Source: Myxococcus hansupus (GTDB lineage: Bacteria > Myxococcota > Myxococcia > Myxococcales > Myxococcaceae). From it: a DNA stretch of 64,000 bases. Shown here in pieces: positions 1 to 7,649 of the stretch. Both the position numbers and the translations under genes were made by a program. The first letter of the stretch is position 1; every line of letters starts with the position of its first letter. The stretch is taken from assembly GCF_000280925.3 (NCBI RefSeq), contig NZ_CP012109.1, positions 6,716,501 through 6,780,500 on the forward strand. Direction: 5' to 3'. The notes below the pieces were generated by a model. The model did not search any database. It worked only from the letters and a program-made list of their open reading frames with translations, and had not been told where the DNA came from.

Positions 1-384
1 CACCGCGCGAATGGAAGACAGCTTCTCGTCCAGGTAGTTGCCGCGAAACACCCAGGCCCCGCCCACCTCGAGCGGCACCACCTCGCGCACGCCGTCCACG
101 GCGCGCACCCGGGCCTCCACCTGGGCGAAGTCGGGAATGGGCTGGAGCTCGGGTGCTCCCCCGGAGTCCTGCACCACCACCGGTGTCCCCGTGGAGGTGG
201 CGTTGTAGAGCTGGAGGTCGCCCGTTCCACTCTCGATGAGACTGCGACGCGTCCCGTCAGAGATGCCGCCCACCAGCGCGACGCCCAGTGTGAGCAGGAG
301 CGCACTGCCCGCGGCCAGCAGCCCCACCACCCAACTCCGCGGCCGGGCCAGCACACCGTGGAAGGCGAAAGACACCAGCGCCAC
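1..384 (-). CDS. FtsX/MacB-type ABC transporter permease (N-terminal part, runs off the window)
   Basis: The N-terminal 128 codons of a membrane protein whose remainder lies before base 1. The start is a GTG at 384 preceded by GAGGAG at a 6-nt spacing. The translation starts MALVSFAFHGVLARPRSW, then has one strong hydrophobic segment (about residues 18-38, GLLAAGSALLLTLGVALVGG) followed by an extracytoplasmic region containing RVRAVDGVREVVPLEV. One N-terminal helix followed by a large periplasmic domain is the layout of the MacB_PCD/FtsX permeases that work with an ABC ATPase in lipoprotein or lipid release and efflux. It is divergent from the methyltransferase at 548, with 163 bp between the starts. 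The family call is good; the specific substrate cannot be told. Confidence 0.75.
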   Translation of the reverse strand, partial: MALVSFAFHGVLARPRSWVVGLLAAGSALLLTLGVALVGGISDGTRRSLIESGTGDLQLYNATSTGTPVVVQDSGGAPELQPIPDFAQVEARVRAVDGVREVVPLEVGGAWVFRGNYLDEKLSSIRAV

Positions 385-547
385 CGACGACTCCTCGTGA
401 TGCGGGCGCCCCACAGGCCGTGGACCCGGTGCCCGCAGGCACAATCAACCGGACAGCAGGGAGCAGGACGATAAAGAACCCTTCCAGGTGAGGCAAGCCG
501 CCCCACCCCGTTGCGCCCACGGACGCGAAGGGTTGAAGCTGCCGTGC

Positions 548-2080
548 ATGACGTCGAGCCCGAGAGCCCCCCTGGCGCAATCACTCCACTTCTGGGCCCG
601 CAACGCCTCCAATGAGTCCGCGCTCCTTCAAGCCTCGCTCCGGCTGGGCCTGTTCGACGCACTCCCCGTGGAAGGCAGCGATACACCCAAGCCCCTCGAT
701 GTGTTGACGCAGGCGCTCGCCGTCTCGACGCGAGGGCTCCGGGCCCTGCTGGAGATGCTCACGAGCATGGGCTTCGTGCACATGGATGACGCACGGCGCT
801 TCGCCTTGTCCGCGCAGACCGCCGGCATTCTCCGGAGCGAGCCTTTCCAGCAAAGGCTCTCGGCGGAGCTGCCCTGGTGGGAGCCGCACGGGCTGTTGGA
901 TACAGCCGTGAAACAGGGAGGCCCTGTCGCGCACGCCGGGCGGGACTGGGATGTGCTGGGCCACCTCCAGGCGCTCTTCCTGGACGCGCCGGCGACCACC
1001 GATTCGCCCGAGGCGGAGGACTTCTTCGACCGCTTCGCTCGCAGCGCGCCCCGTCACCAGGTGCTCGTCACCGCGGGCCGGATGGGCGTGCTGGAGCAAC
1101 TGGCCTCGGCGCCCCGCACCGTGGAGGCGCTGGGCACACTCACGCAGACGAGCCCCCAGGGACTGCGCGTGCTGCTCGACGTCCTGGCTCGGATGGAGCT
1201 GGTGCGGGAAGACGGCGGCGCGTGGTCGCTGACTCCGCCAGCGCGACAGCTTTTGGACGGCAAGGCCCTGGCGTACCTGGTGCGCTCGCTGACTGTCTCG
1301 GCGCGCTACTGGGAGGCGCTGGGACGCCTGGAGGAGACGGTGCGCCATGAGCGCTTCATCCTGGACCTGAAGAATCCCGAGGTGAGCCAGAGCTTCTACG
1401 CGGACAACTCGAACCAGCTCACGGCGGTGTTCGCCTCGCACTTCCAGCTCAGCCGCCGCGCCGCTACGACGCTGGCGCAGACACGTCCCTTGGACGGCGC
1501 CCAGGTTCTCGACATCGGGACGGGCTCGGGCGTGTGGGGCTCGGCCTTCGCCAGGGCCACGCCCACCACCCATGTCACCTACTTCGACCAGGCTGTCGTG
1601 CTCGAACAGGTGCAGCGCAACGTCCAGGCGCTGAAGGTGTCGGACCGGGCGCGGCTGTGGCCGGGCAACCTCTTCACCCATGACTTCGGGGAGGCGGACT
1701 TCGACGTCATCATCCTCCCCCAGGTCCTCAATGTGCTGCTCCCGGACATGCTGCCTGGCCTCTTCGCCCGCGTGGCGAAGGCGCTCCGGCCCGGCGGCGT
1801 GCTGCTCATCGCGGAGTATGTGCTCAACGAGCGCCGCGACGGGCCGCTGGACCACCTCTACTTCGGGCTGCGGCGCTTCATGACGAACGAGGGCGACCTG
1901 CTGTCCGCGTCCGAGTACGCACAACTGCTGTCGGCCGTGGGCCTGACGCAGTCGGTCTGCATCCCCCTGCCGACGCAGGAGCTCATCTTCGCCGCCCGCC
2001 CGGGCGTGACGCTCCCGAGCCAGCTCGCGTCCACGGAGTCCGAGGCCCGCCCGGCCAGCACGGAGGCCCGCGGCGCCTGA
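548..2080 (+). CDS. SAM-dependent methyltransferase with two N-terminal winged-helix/dimerisation regions
   Basis: A 510-residue class I methyltransferase. Residues about 15-95 (FWARNASNESALLQASLRLG) and about 155-235 (FDRFARSAPRHQVLVTAGRM) both look like the winged-helix dimerisation domain found once at the front of small-molecule O-methyltransferases. The catalytic fold follows, with SAM motif I VLDIGTGSGVW at 320-330 and the later motif ALRPGGVLLIAEYVLNERRD. The open frame extends 20 codons further upstream, but its paralogue at 2246-3745 starts at the equivalent of MTSSPRAPLAQSLHF, so the ATG at 548 is preferred. The natural substrate is unknown; hydroxylated secondary metabolites or quinones are usual for the family. 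The gene faces its paralogue tail to tail. Confidence 0.8.
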   Translation: MTSSPRAPLAQSLHFWARNASNESALLQASLRLGLFDALPVEGSDTPKPLDVLTQALAVSTRGLRALLEMLTSMGFVHMDDARRFALSAQTAGILRSEPFQQRLSAELPWWEPHGLLDTAVKQGGPVAHAGRDWDVLGHLQALFLDAPATTDSPEAEDFFDRFARSAPRHQVLVTAGRMGVLEQLASAPRTVEALGTLTQTSPQGLRVLLDVLARMELVREDGGAWSLTPPARQLLDGKALAYLVRSLTVSARYWEALGRLEETVRHERFILDLKNPEVSQSFYADNSNQLTAVFASHFQLSRRAATTLAQTRPLDGAQVLDIGTGSGVWGSAFARATPTTHVTYFDQAVVLEQVQRNVQALKVSDRARLWPGNLFTHDFGEADFDVIILPQVLNVLLPDMLPGLFARVAKALRPGGVLLIAEYVLNERRDGPLDHLYFGLRRFMTNEGDLLSASEYAQLLSAVGLTQSVCIPLPTQELIFAARPGVTLPSQLASTESEARPASTEARGA

Positions 2081-2150
2081 GCCACGCCGGGGCCGTGCCC
2101 AGGCCAGCGCGGCCCCGGAACGCTCGCGCTTTGAAGCCGCGCGTCGACCT

Positions 2151-2236
2151 CCGCGCGAGTCACCCCGAGGAGGCGGCGTCGGCCCACGCGACATCGCCAC
2201 GGTGCGCGATGACGACACGCGGGATGGCGGGGCCCC
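2151..2236 (-). pseudogene. Orphan 3' end of a third copy of the methyltransferase gene (86-bp remnant)
   Basis: Bases 2151-2216 match 2237-2302 over 66 bp with a single mismatch (2205 against 2291). Read on the minus strand, this first copy encodes the same C-terminus as the intact gene next door, RVVIAHRGDVAWADAASSG followed by the same TGA (complement of 2160-2162). Upstream of that (2217-2236) the similarity to the paralogue fades but is still visible (GPAIPR against DMPIQQ). It therefore looks like the tail left from a duplicated gene or an unequal exchange, sitting between the two convergent methyltransferases. It has no start and is not expected to be translated. Confidence 0.7.
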
Positions 2237-2245
2237 CCGCGCGAG

Positions 2246-3745
2246 TCACCCCGAGGAGGCGGCGTCGGCCCACGCGACATCGCCACGGTGAGCGATGACG
2301 ACCTGCTGGATGGGCATGTCGAAGCCGCGCGCTTCGGTGAGGCCCACCGGCGCCAACAGCGCGCGGAACTCCGGGAGCGACAGGACGTCGCCCTCGTTCG
2401 TCACATACCGGCGCAGCGAGAAATAGAGCGCGTCCAACGGACCGTCACGGCGGTCCGTCAGCAGATAGCCGGAGATGAGCAGCAAGCCCCCGGGCTTCAA
2501 CGCACGCGCCAGCCTGGCGAAGAAACCAGGCAGCTCCGCCGGAGGCAGCGCGGGGATGATTTGCGGCAGCAGGATGACGTCGAAGCAGGACTCGCCGTAG
2601 TCCACCGACAGGCAGTCCCCCGCCCACAGCCGCGAGCGCGCCTCCAGCTTCAGCTTCGCCAGATGCGGGCGCACCGCGTCCAGCACGTGCGGCGAGTCCA
2701 GGTAGGTGACATGCGAGGACGGGTCCGCCAGCCCGAAGGCCGCGCCCCACACGCCCGAGCCAGTGCCCACGTCCAGCACCCGCGCCTCCGCCAGCGGACG
2801 CATCTTGCGCACCAACGCAGCCGCCTGCCGGCTCAACCGCAGGTGCGAGGCGAAGATGCTGGAGATGCGCGAGGCGTTCTCCTGGTAGATGCGCCGCGCC
2901 GTCTCGGGCTCCCGCAGGTCCAACCGGAAGCGCTGCTCGCGCACCGCCTCGTCCAGGTGACCCAGCGCCTCCCAGTAGGCCAGGGTCGCGGGCAGCGCCC
3001 GCTGGAAGTACGGAAGGCTCTGCGCGTCCAGCGCGCGCCCAGCGGCCTCCGTCAGCCCCCAGCCGCCCTCCCGCTCCTGGGCAATCCCCATCGCCGCCAG
3101 GGTGCCGAGCAGCACCGCCAGCGCCTCCGGCACCGCGTCCACCTCCCGCGCGAGCACGTCCAGCGGCGAGGCCCCTTGGACGAGCCGAGCCAGCACGCCC
3201 AGCTCCGCGCTCGCCACCAGCGCCAGCGTGCGCGCGGGGTTGCGCGCGAACCGGTCGTGGAAGTCCCGGGCCTCCGCGTTCGGGAACGACGGCGGTGGCG
3301 CCAGGAACAGCGCGCGGTAGGCGCCGAGCAAGTCCCACTCCACCCCATCCCACGTCACGGGCGCGCCGCCGCGCACGGCCTGGGGCAGCAGCGCCAGGAC
3401 ATGCCACCAGCGCCGCGCCTCCCTCAGCCCGGCGACGAAGGCCGCGTCTCGAAGGAAGGCCGCGGTCGCCGGGGGCAACACGTACCCTCGGCCGTCCTCC
3501 AAGTGGATGAAGCCCAGGGCCACCAGGGGCTCCACGACGGCGCGCACGCCCCGCGAAGCCCCACCCACCTGCTTCACCAGCGCGGCCAGCGAAGCCGGCT
3601 CGGCGGTGCCTGCTTCCGGCAGGTGCTCGAAGAGACCGAGCGACACGGCGGCCTGGAGCGCCGCGGCCTCATTGCTGGCGTCGCGCGCGTGGAAGTTGAG
3701 CTGCTGCACGAAGGCGGGAGACGGCGCGGGAGTGGATTCGGACAC
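2246..3745 (-). CDS. SAM-dependent methyltransferase, paralogue of the gene at 548, last gene of the ABC exporter operon
   Basis: A 499-residue paralogue of the protein at 548-2080 over its whole length, again with two winged-helix regions before the catalytic domain (motif I VLDVGTGSGVWGAAF, then ALKPGGLLLISGYLLTDRRD). The GTG start at 3745 has AAAGGAG 9 nt upstream; the frame stays open far upstream into the permease gene, but that part is antisense-like and not conserved. Only 14 bp separate it from the permease stop at 3760, so it is most likely cotranscribed with the ATPase and permease. Export machinery plus a tailoring or protecting methyltransferase suggests handling of a secondary metabolite, which is inference. 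Its 3' end is duplicated at 2151-2236. Confidence 0.8.
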   Translation of the reverse strand: MSESTPAPSPAFVQQLNFHARDASNEAAALQAAVSLGLFEHLPEAGTAEPASLAALVKQVGGASRGVRAVVEPLVALGFIHLEDGRGYVLPPATAAFLRDAAFVAGLREARRWWHVLALLPQAVRGGAPVTWDGVEWDLLGAYRALFLAPPPSFPNAEARDFHDRFARNPARTLALVASAELGVLARLVQGASPLDVLAREVDAVPEALAVLLGTLAAMGIAQEREGGWGLTEAAGRALDAQSLPYFQRALPATLAYWEALGHLDEAVREQRFRLDLREPETARRIYQENASRISSIFASHLRLSRQAAALVRKMRPLAEARVLDVGTGSGVWGAAFGLADPSSHVTYLDSPHVLDAVRPHLAKLKLEARSRLWAGDCLSVDYGESCFDVILLPQIIPALPPAELPGFFARLARALKPGGLLLISGYLLTDRRDGPLDALYFSLRRYVTNEGDVLSLPEFRALLAPVGLTEARGFDMPIQQVVIAHRGDVAWADAASSG

Positions 3746-3759
3746 GAAGCAGCGCTCCT

Positions 3760-4782
3760 TTACGTCCAGCGGAACAAGCGAAGGGCCAGCACCAGCGGCA
3801 GCACGGTCCACGCGGCCAGCACCGCCATGGGCGTGGCCAGCGACAGGAGTCCCGCGCCATCCAACATGACGGCTCGCAGGGAGTCGTTGACAGCCGTCAG
3901 CGGCAGCAAGGCGATGACGGGCTGCAGCCATGACGGGAAGTTGTCCGACGCGAAGAAGACGCCAGACAGGAACATCATCGGCATGGACACGAGGTTGACG
4001 AGTCCCCCCATGGACTCCTCGCTCCGCGCCCGGATGGACACCAGCACCCCCAGCGCGGCGAAGCACAGCGAGCCCACCAGCCCCACCAGGGTCAACGTGG
4101 CGTAGCTGCCGAACATGGGCACGCCGAAGAGCCACCGGGCGAAGGCGCAGAAGAACAGGACCTCCACCAGCGCGAACACCGACCGCGCCAGCATGAAGGA
4201 CAGGAAGAAGTGGGAGCGGCGCATGGGCGTCGCGGACAGCCGCTTCAGCAGCCGGCCTCCGCGCATGCTCACCAGCGAGCCCGCCACCACCCACAAGCTG
4301 TTGGACATCAACGACAGCCCGAGCAACCCGGGGATGAGGAAGTCGATGTAGCGGTTCCCGGGCTCGGACACGGGCGTGGACTTCAAGGACGCGTCCGCAT
4401 CCGGCGGAGCCGCCGCCAACGCCCGCGCCACCAACAACCGCGCGGTGCGGCCATCCTGCTGGCTGGGGTCCACCAGGGCCTCGGGCGTCTCTCCGGGCAG
4501 CAGCACCAACGCGAGCTGTCCGCGCGCCAGCCGCCTGCGCGCCGCCGCCTCGCTTTCGATTCCGGCCGACAGCTCCGGGACGTCCTTCAGCTTCTCCACC
4601 AGGGCCTGCGCCCCCGGCCCCTCCGCCACGGCGACCCGCACCGGGCCCAGCGTGTCATTGCGGAACGCGAGCCCCAGCATCACCGAGGTGACCAGGGGGA
4701 AGAGGAACGTCCAGAACAGCACCTCCGGCTGGCGCAGCAGCATGCGCAGCCGCATCAGCATCAACTGCCCCAGCGCGTTCAT
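3760..4782 (-). CDS. ABC-2 type transporter permease
   Basis: A 340-residue membrane protein with the layout of ABC-2 permeases: one N-terminal helix (about residues 22-40), a soluble domain of about 140 residues, then a cluster of five to six hydrophobic segments from about residue 148 (DFLIPGLLGLSLMSNSLWVV) to the C-terminus. The ATG overlaps the stop of the ATPase gene by one base (TGATG), a sign of translational coupling. Together with that ATPase it would form an inner-membrane exporter of the DrrAB/NatAB kind. It contains a typical late ABC-2 motif, FLSGVFFASDNFPSWLQPV. Substrate unknown. Confidence 0.85.
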   Translation of the reverse strand: MNALGQLMLMRLRMLLRQPEVLFWTFLFPLVTSVMLGLAFRNDTLGPVRVAVAEGPGAQALVEKLKDVPELSAGIESEAAARRRLARGQLALVLLPGETPEALVDPSQQDGRTARLLVARALAAAPPDADASLKSTPVSEPGNRYIDFLIPGLLGLSLMSNSLWVVAGSLVSMRGGRLLKRLSATPMRRSHFFLSFMLARSVFALVEVLFFCAFARWLFGVPMFGSYATLTLVGLVGSLCFAALGVLVSIRARSEESMGGLVNLVSMPMMFLSGVFFASDNFPSWLQPVIALLPLTAVNDSLRAVMLDGAGLLSLATPMAVLAAWTVLPLVLALRLFRWT

Positions 4783-5732
4783 CAGGCCGCCTTCTCTTCC
4801 GCGGACTCGCGCAGCGAGCGGCCCGTCATGTCGATGAAGACGTCATCCAGCGTGGGGCGCCGGGTGGACAGGTGCCGCAGTTCACCGCCGCCCGCCGCCA
4901 CCTCGCGCAGCACCTCTGGGAGCGCCAGGTGCAGCGCCTTCACCCGCACGGTGATGCGGCCCGAGTGGCGCTGCACCGCCACCACCGAGGCCAGCGGGCG
5001 CAGCCGCTCCAGGTCGGGCGAGGGCTCCGCCTCCAGCTCGATGACCTGCTCCGCCCCCAGCGAGGTGATGATGTCCCGCGGCGTCCCGCGCGCAATCACC
5101 CGGCCCCGGTCGATGATGACCAGCCGGTCGCACAGCACCTCGGCCTCGTCCATGTAATGCGTGGTCAACACCACCGTGCGCCCGCGCGCCTTGAGCTGCG
5201 TCACCACGTCCCACAGCGAGCGGCGCGACTGGGGGTCCAGGCCGGTGGTCGGCTCGTCCAGGAAGAGCACGTCCGGGTCCCCCGCCAGCGCGAGCGCCAG
5301 GGCCAGCCGCTGCTTCTGCCCTCCGGACAGCTTGCCCACCCGCGCCTCGCGCTTCTCCCCCAGTTGCACCATCCCGATGAGCGTCTCCACCGGCAGGGGC
5401 CGGGGATAGAAGGAGGCGAACAGCTTCACCATCTCCTCCACCTTGAGCTGGTCCACCAGCCGCGTCTCCTGGAGCGTCATGCCAATGCGCTGCCGCAGCA
5501 CCGCGGCGTCCGTCGCCCAGCGCAGCCCCAGGAGGCGGACGTCGCCCGAGGTCGCCGGTTGCAGACCTTCGAGGATTTCCACGGTGGTCGTCTTGCCCGC
5601 GCCGTTGGGGCCGAGCAGGCCCACGCACTCGCCTCGGCGGATGTCCAGGTCAATGCCGTCCACGGCGGTGACGTCGCCGAAGCGTTTGACCAATCCCTTC
5701 ACCTCGATGGCGAGTTCGTCCGGGTGTGTCAT
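4782..5732 (-). CDS. ABC transporter ATP-binding protein (DrrA/CcmA type)
   Basis: A 316-residue ATPase with Walker A GPNGAGKTT at residues 41-49, the ABC signature LSGGQKQR, Walker B DVLFLDEPTTGLDP, and an H-loop LTTHYMDEAE. The C-terminal 80 or so residues after the nucleotide-binding domain match the extra domain of drug-exporter ATPases. The frame is open to 5789, but homology begins at MTHPDELAIEVKGLVKRFG, so the ATG at 5732 is chosen. First gene of the three-gene operon with the permease (one-base overlap) and the methyltransferase. It is divergent from the acyltransferase gene, with about 105 bp between. Confidence 0.88.
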   Translation of the reverse strand: MTHPDELAIEVKGLVKRFGDVTAVDGIDLDIRRGECVGLLGPNGAGKTTTVEILEGLQPATSGDVRLLGLRWATDAAVLRQRIGMTLQETRLVDQLKVEEMVKLFASFYPRPLPVETLIGMVQLGEKREARVGKLSGGQKQRLALALALAGDPDVLFLDEPTTGLDPQSRRSLWDVVTQLKARGRTVVLTTHYMDEAEVLCDRLVIIDRGRVIARGTPRDIITSLGAEQVIELEAEPSPDLERLRPLASVVAVQRHSGRITVRVKALHLALPEVLREVAAGGGELRHLSTRRPTLDDVFIDMTGRSLRESAEEKAA

Positions 5733-5837
5733 GCAGAGGGCCCTGGGGGAGCGCGCGCGAGTATGGCCCAACACCCGGAGGGAGCCCAACGAACCCCGTG
5801 TGGAAACCCGAGGGGCGAAACGCGCCGGAATGCTACG

Positions 5838-6668
5838 GTGCCAGACGTGGCCCTGACCGACTCATTGGATGCCCGGGTGGACCGGCTGGAATTGCCGTTC
5901 AACGAATTCGGCGTTGACCCGTACGGCATCTCCAAGTCCCATGTGAAACACGCGCTGCGCGTCTTTGGCGCCATCTACCGCTACTACTTCCGGGTGCGCT
6001 GTTACGGCGCGGAGAACATCCCCCCCAGGGGCCGCGCAATGCTGGTGGGCAACCACTCCGGCGGCGTGGCGGTGGACGGCGCCATGGTGCTCACCTCCAC
6101 CATGCTGGAGATGGACCCACCCCGCCTGGCGCAGGGCATGGTGGAACGCTTCCTCCACAACTTCCCCGTCTCCTCCCTGTGGGCCAGCCGCACCGGCCAG
6201 TTCATTGGCCTGCCCGAGCACGCCAAGCGGCTGCTGGAGGATGACCGGCTGCTCATGATTTTCCCCGAGGGCGCCCGCGGGACGGCCAAGCTCTACAACG
6301 AGCGCTACTCGTTGGTGGACTTCGGCACAGGCTTCGTCCGCCTCGCGCTCCAGACGCGCTCCCCCATCATCCCCTTCGCCTTCCTGGGCGGCGGGTCGGC
6401 CGTCCCCACGGTGTTCAACGCGTACACCCTGGGCAAGCTGCTCGGCGTGCCCTACGTGCCGCTGACGCCGTACCTGCTGCCGCTGCCCATGCCGGTGCAA
6501 CTGGACATCCATTACGGAGAGCCCCTCGTCTTCCACGGCACCGGGGACGAGGAGGACCACGTCATCGAGGGCTATGTGGAGAAGGTGAAGCAGCGCATCG
6601 CGGGCCTCATCGAACAGGGCCGCGCGCAGCGGCACAGCCGCCGGCTCGGAAGGAAGCTGCTGCCATGA
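5838..6668 (+). CDS. PlsC-like 1-acyl-glycerol-phosphate acyltransferase family protein
   Basis: A protein of about 276 residues with the glycerolipid acyltransferase layout. The first motif is VGNHSGGVAVDG; here the histidine and aspartate are separated by six residues, as in the NHSG variant seen in actinobacterial and myxobacterial members, not the classic HX4D. The FPEGARGT motif follows, as does a hydrophobic PIIPFAFLGGG. It would transfer acyl groups to a lysophospholipid or related alcohol at the inner membrane. The start is uncertain: GTG at 5838 or GTG at 5847, neither with a strong ribosome binding site. Its TGA overlaps the ATG of the next gene (ATGA), implying coupled translation with the epimerase. 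Confidence 0.78.
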   Translation: MPDVALTDSLDARVDRLELPFNEFGVDPYGISKSHVKHALRVFGAIYRYYFRVRCYGAENIPPRGRAMLVGNHSGGVAVDGAMVLTSTMLEMDPPRLAQGMVERFLHNFPVSSLWASRTGQFIGLPEHAKRLLEDDRLLMIFPEGARGTAKLYNERYSLVDFGTGFVRLALQTRSPIIPFAFLGGGSAVPTVFNAYTLGKLLGVPYVPLTPYLLPLPMPVQLDIHYGEPLVFHGTGDEEDHVIEGYVEKVKQRIAGLIEQGRAQRHSRRLGRKLLP

Positions 6669-7612
6669 GGGTGCTGATTCCTGGCATCTCCGGAGGCATT
6701 GCCCGCCAGCTCGCGCTGCACCTGCACGCGCGCGGACATCAGGTGGCGGGCATCGACACCCGGCCCTGGCCGGAGGCGGGCGAGGCCGGCATCCAGGTGT
6801 ACCGCGGCGATGTGCGCAAGCGCGCCGCGGAGGATGTGTTCCGGCGCTGGCGGCCCGAGGCCGTGGTGCACATGGCCACCGTCACCGCCTTCACCGTGCC
6901 GGGCAAGGAGCGCGGGCGCATCAACCTGGACGGCACCAAGGCGGTGTTCGACCACTGCGCGGCCCACGGGGTGAAGCAGGTCCTCTTCGTGGGGCGGCAC
7001 ACCTTCTACGGCGCGGCGCCGGACTCGCCGCTGTACCACTCCGAGGACGAGCCCCCCCGCGCGCTGGAGGCCATCCCCGAGCTGGCGGACCTGGTGGCCG
7101 CCGACCTGTATGCGGCCACCGCGCTGTGGCGGCTGCCGAAGATGACGACGGCGGTCCTCCGCCTGCCCTACACGCTGGGCGCTCCGGGCACGGGCACGCT
7201 GTCATCCTTCCTCAAGGGCCGGCGCGTGCCCCTGGTGCTCGGGTATGACCCGCTGTTCCATGTCCTCCAGGAGGACGACGTCGTCACGGCGTTGACACTC
7301 GCGCTGGAGAAGCAGGTCCGGGGCATCTTCAATCTGGCGGGCCCCCCGCCGATTCCGCTGTCCGTCATCGTCCGGGAGACAGGCCGCACGGGAGTGCCAT
7401 TGCCCGCGCCGCTCTTGTCCCTGCTGCTGGGCCGGGCGGGCTTCCCGCGCCTGTCCGTGGGCGCGCTGGACCACCTGCGCTTCCCCATCGTCGTGGACAA
7501 CCGCCGGTTCCTGGACGCCACGGGCTTCGAATATCGCCACAGCGTGGCGGATACCCTGCGCATCTTCCGGGAATCCGCACCCATCCTCCCTGCGGGCGGC
7601 GCGGAACGTTAG
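6665..7612 (+). CDS. NAD-dependent epimerase/dehydratase (extended SDR) family protein
   Basis: A 315-residue extended short-chain dehydrogenase. The dinucleotide-binding glycine motif is at the very N-terminus (PGISGGIARQLALHL), followed by the acidic end of beta-2 (GIDTRPW) that favours NAD. The usual catalytic YxxxK is not obvious: the corresponding region reads DLYAATALWRLPKMTTAVLRLPYTLG, so catalysis may be altered. Coupled by a four-base ATGA overlap to the acyltransferase gene upstream, so a role in lipid or cell-envelope glycolipid metabolism is plausible but inferred. Confidence 0.75.
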   Translation: MRVLIPGISGGIARQLALHLHARGHQVAGIDTRPWPEAGEAGIQVYRGDVRKRAAEDVFRRWRPEAVVHMATVTAFTVPGKERGRINLDGTKAVFDHCAAHGVKQVLFVGRHTFYGAAPDSPLYHSEDEPPRALEAIPELADLVAADLYAATALWRLPKMTTAVLRLPYTLGAPGTGTLSSFLKGRRVPLVLGYDPLFHVLQEDDVVTALTLALEKQVRGIFNLAGPPPIPLSVIVRETGRTGVPLPAPLLSLLLGRAGFPRLSVGALDHLRFPIVVDNRRFLDATGFEYRHSVADTLRIFRESAPILPAGGAER

Positions 7613-7649
7613 ACTCCCCTCCAGCGGGCCTGCTTCCGGGGGGAAGTCC

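Noticed and set aside
2288..4105. A 605-codon plus-strand open frame opposite the methyltransferase and permease genes
   Set aside because: It is antisense to conserved genes, is rich in Arg, Gln and His as mirror frames of GC-rich DNA are, and matches no family.
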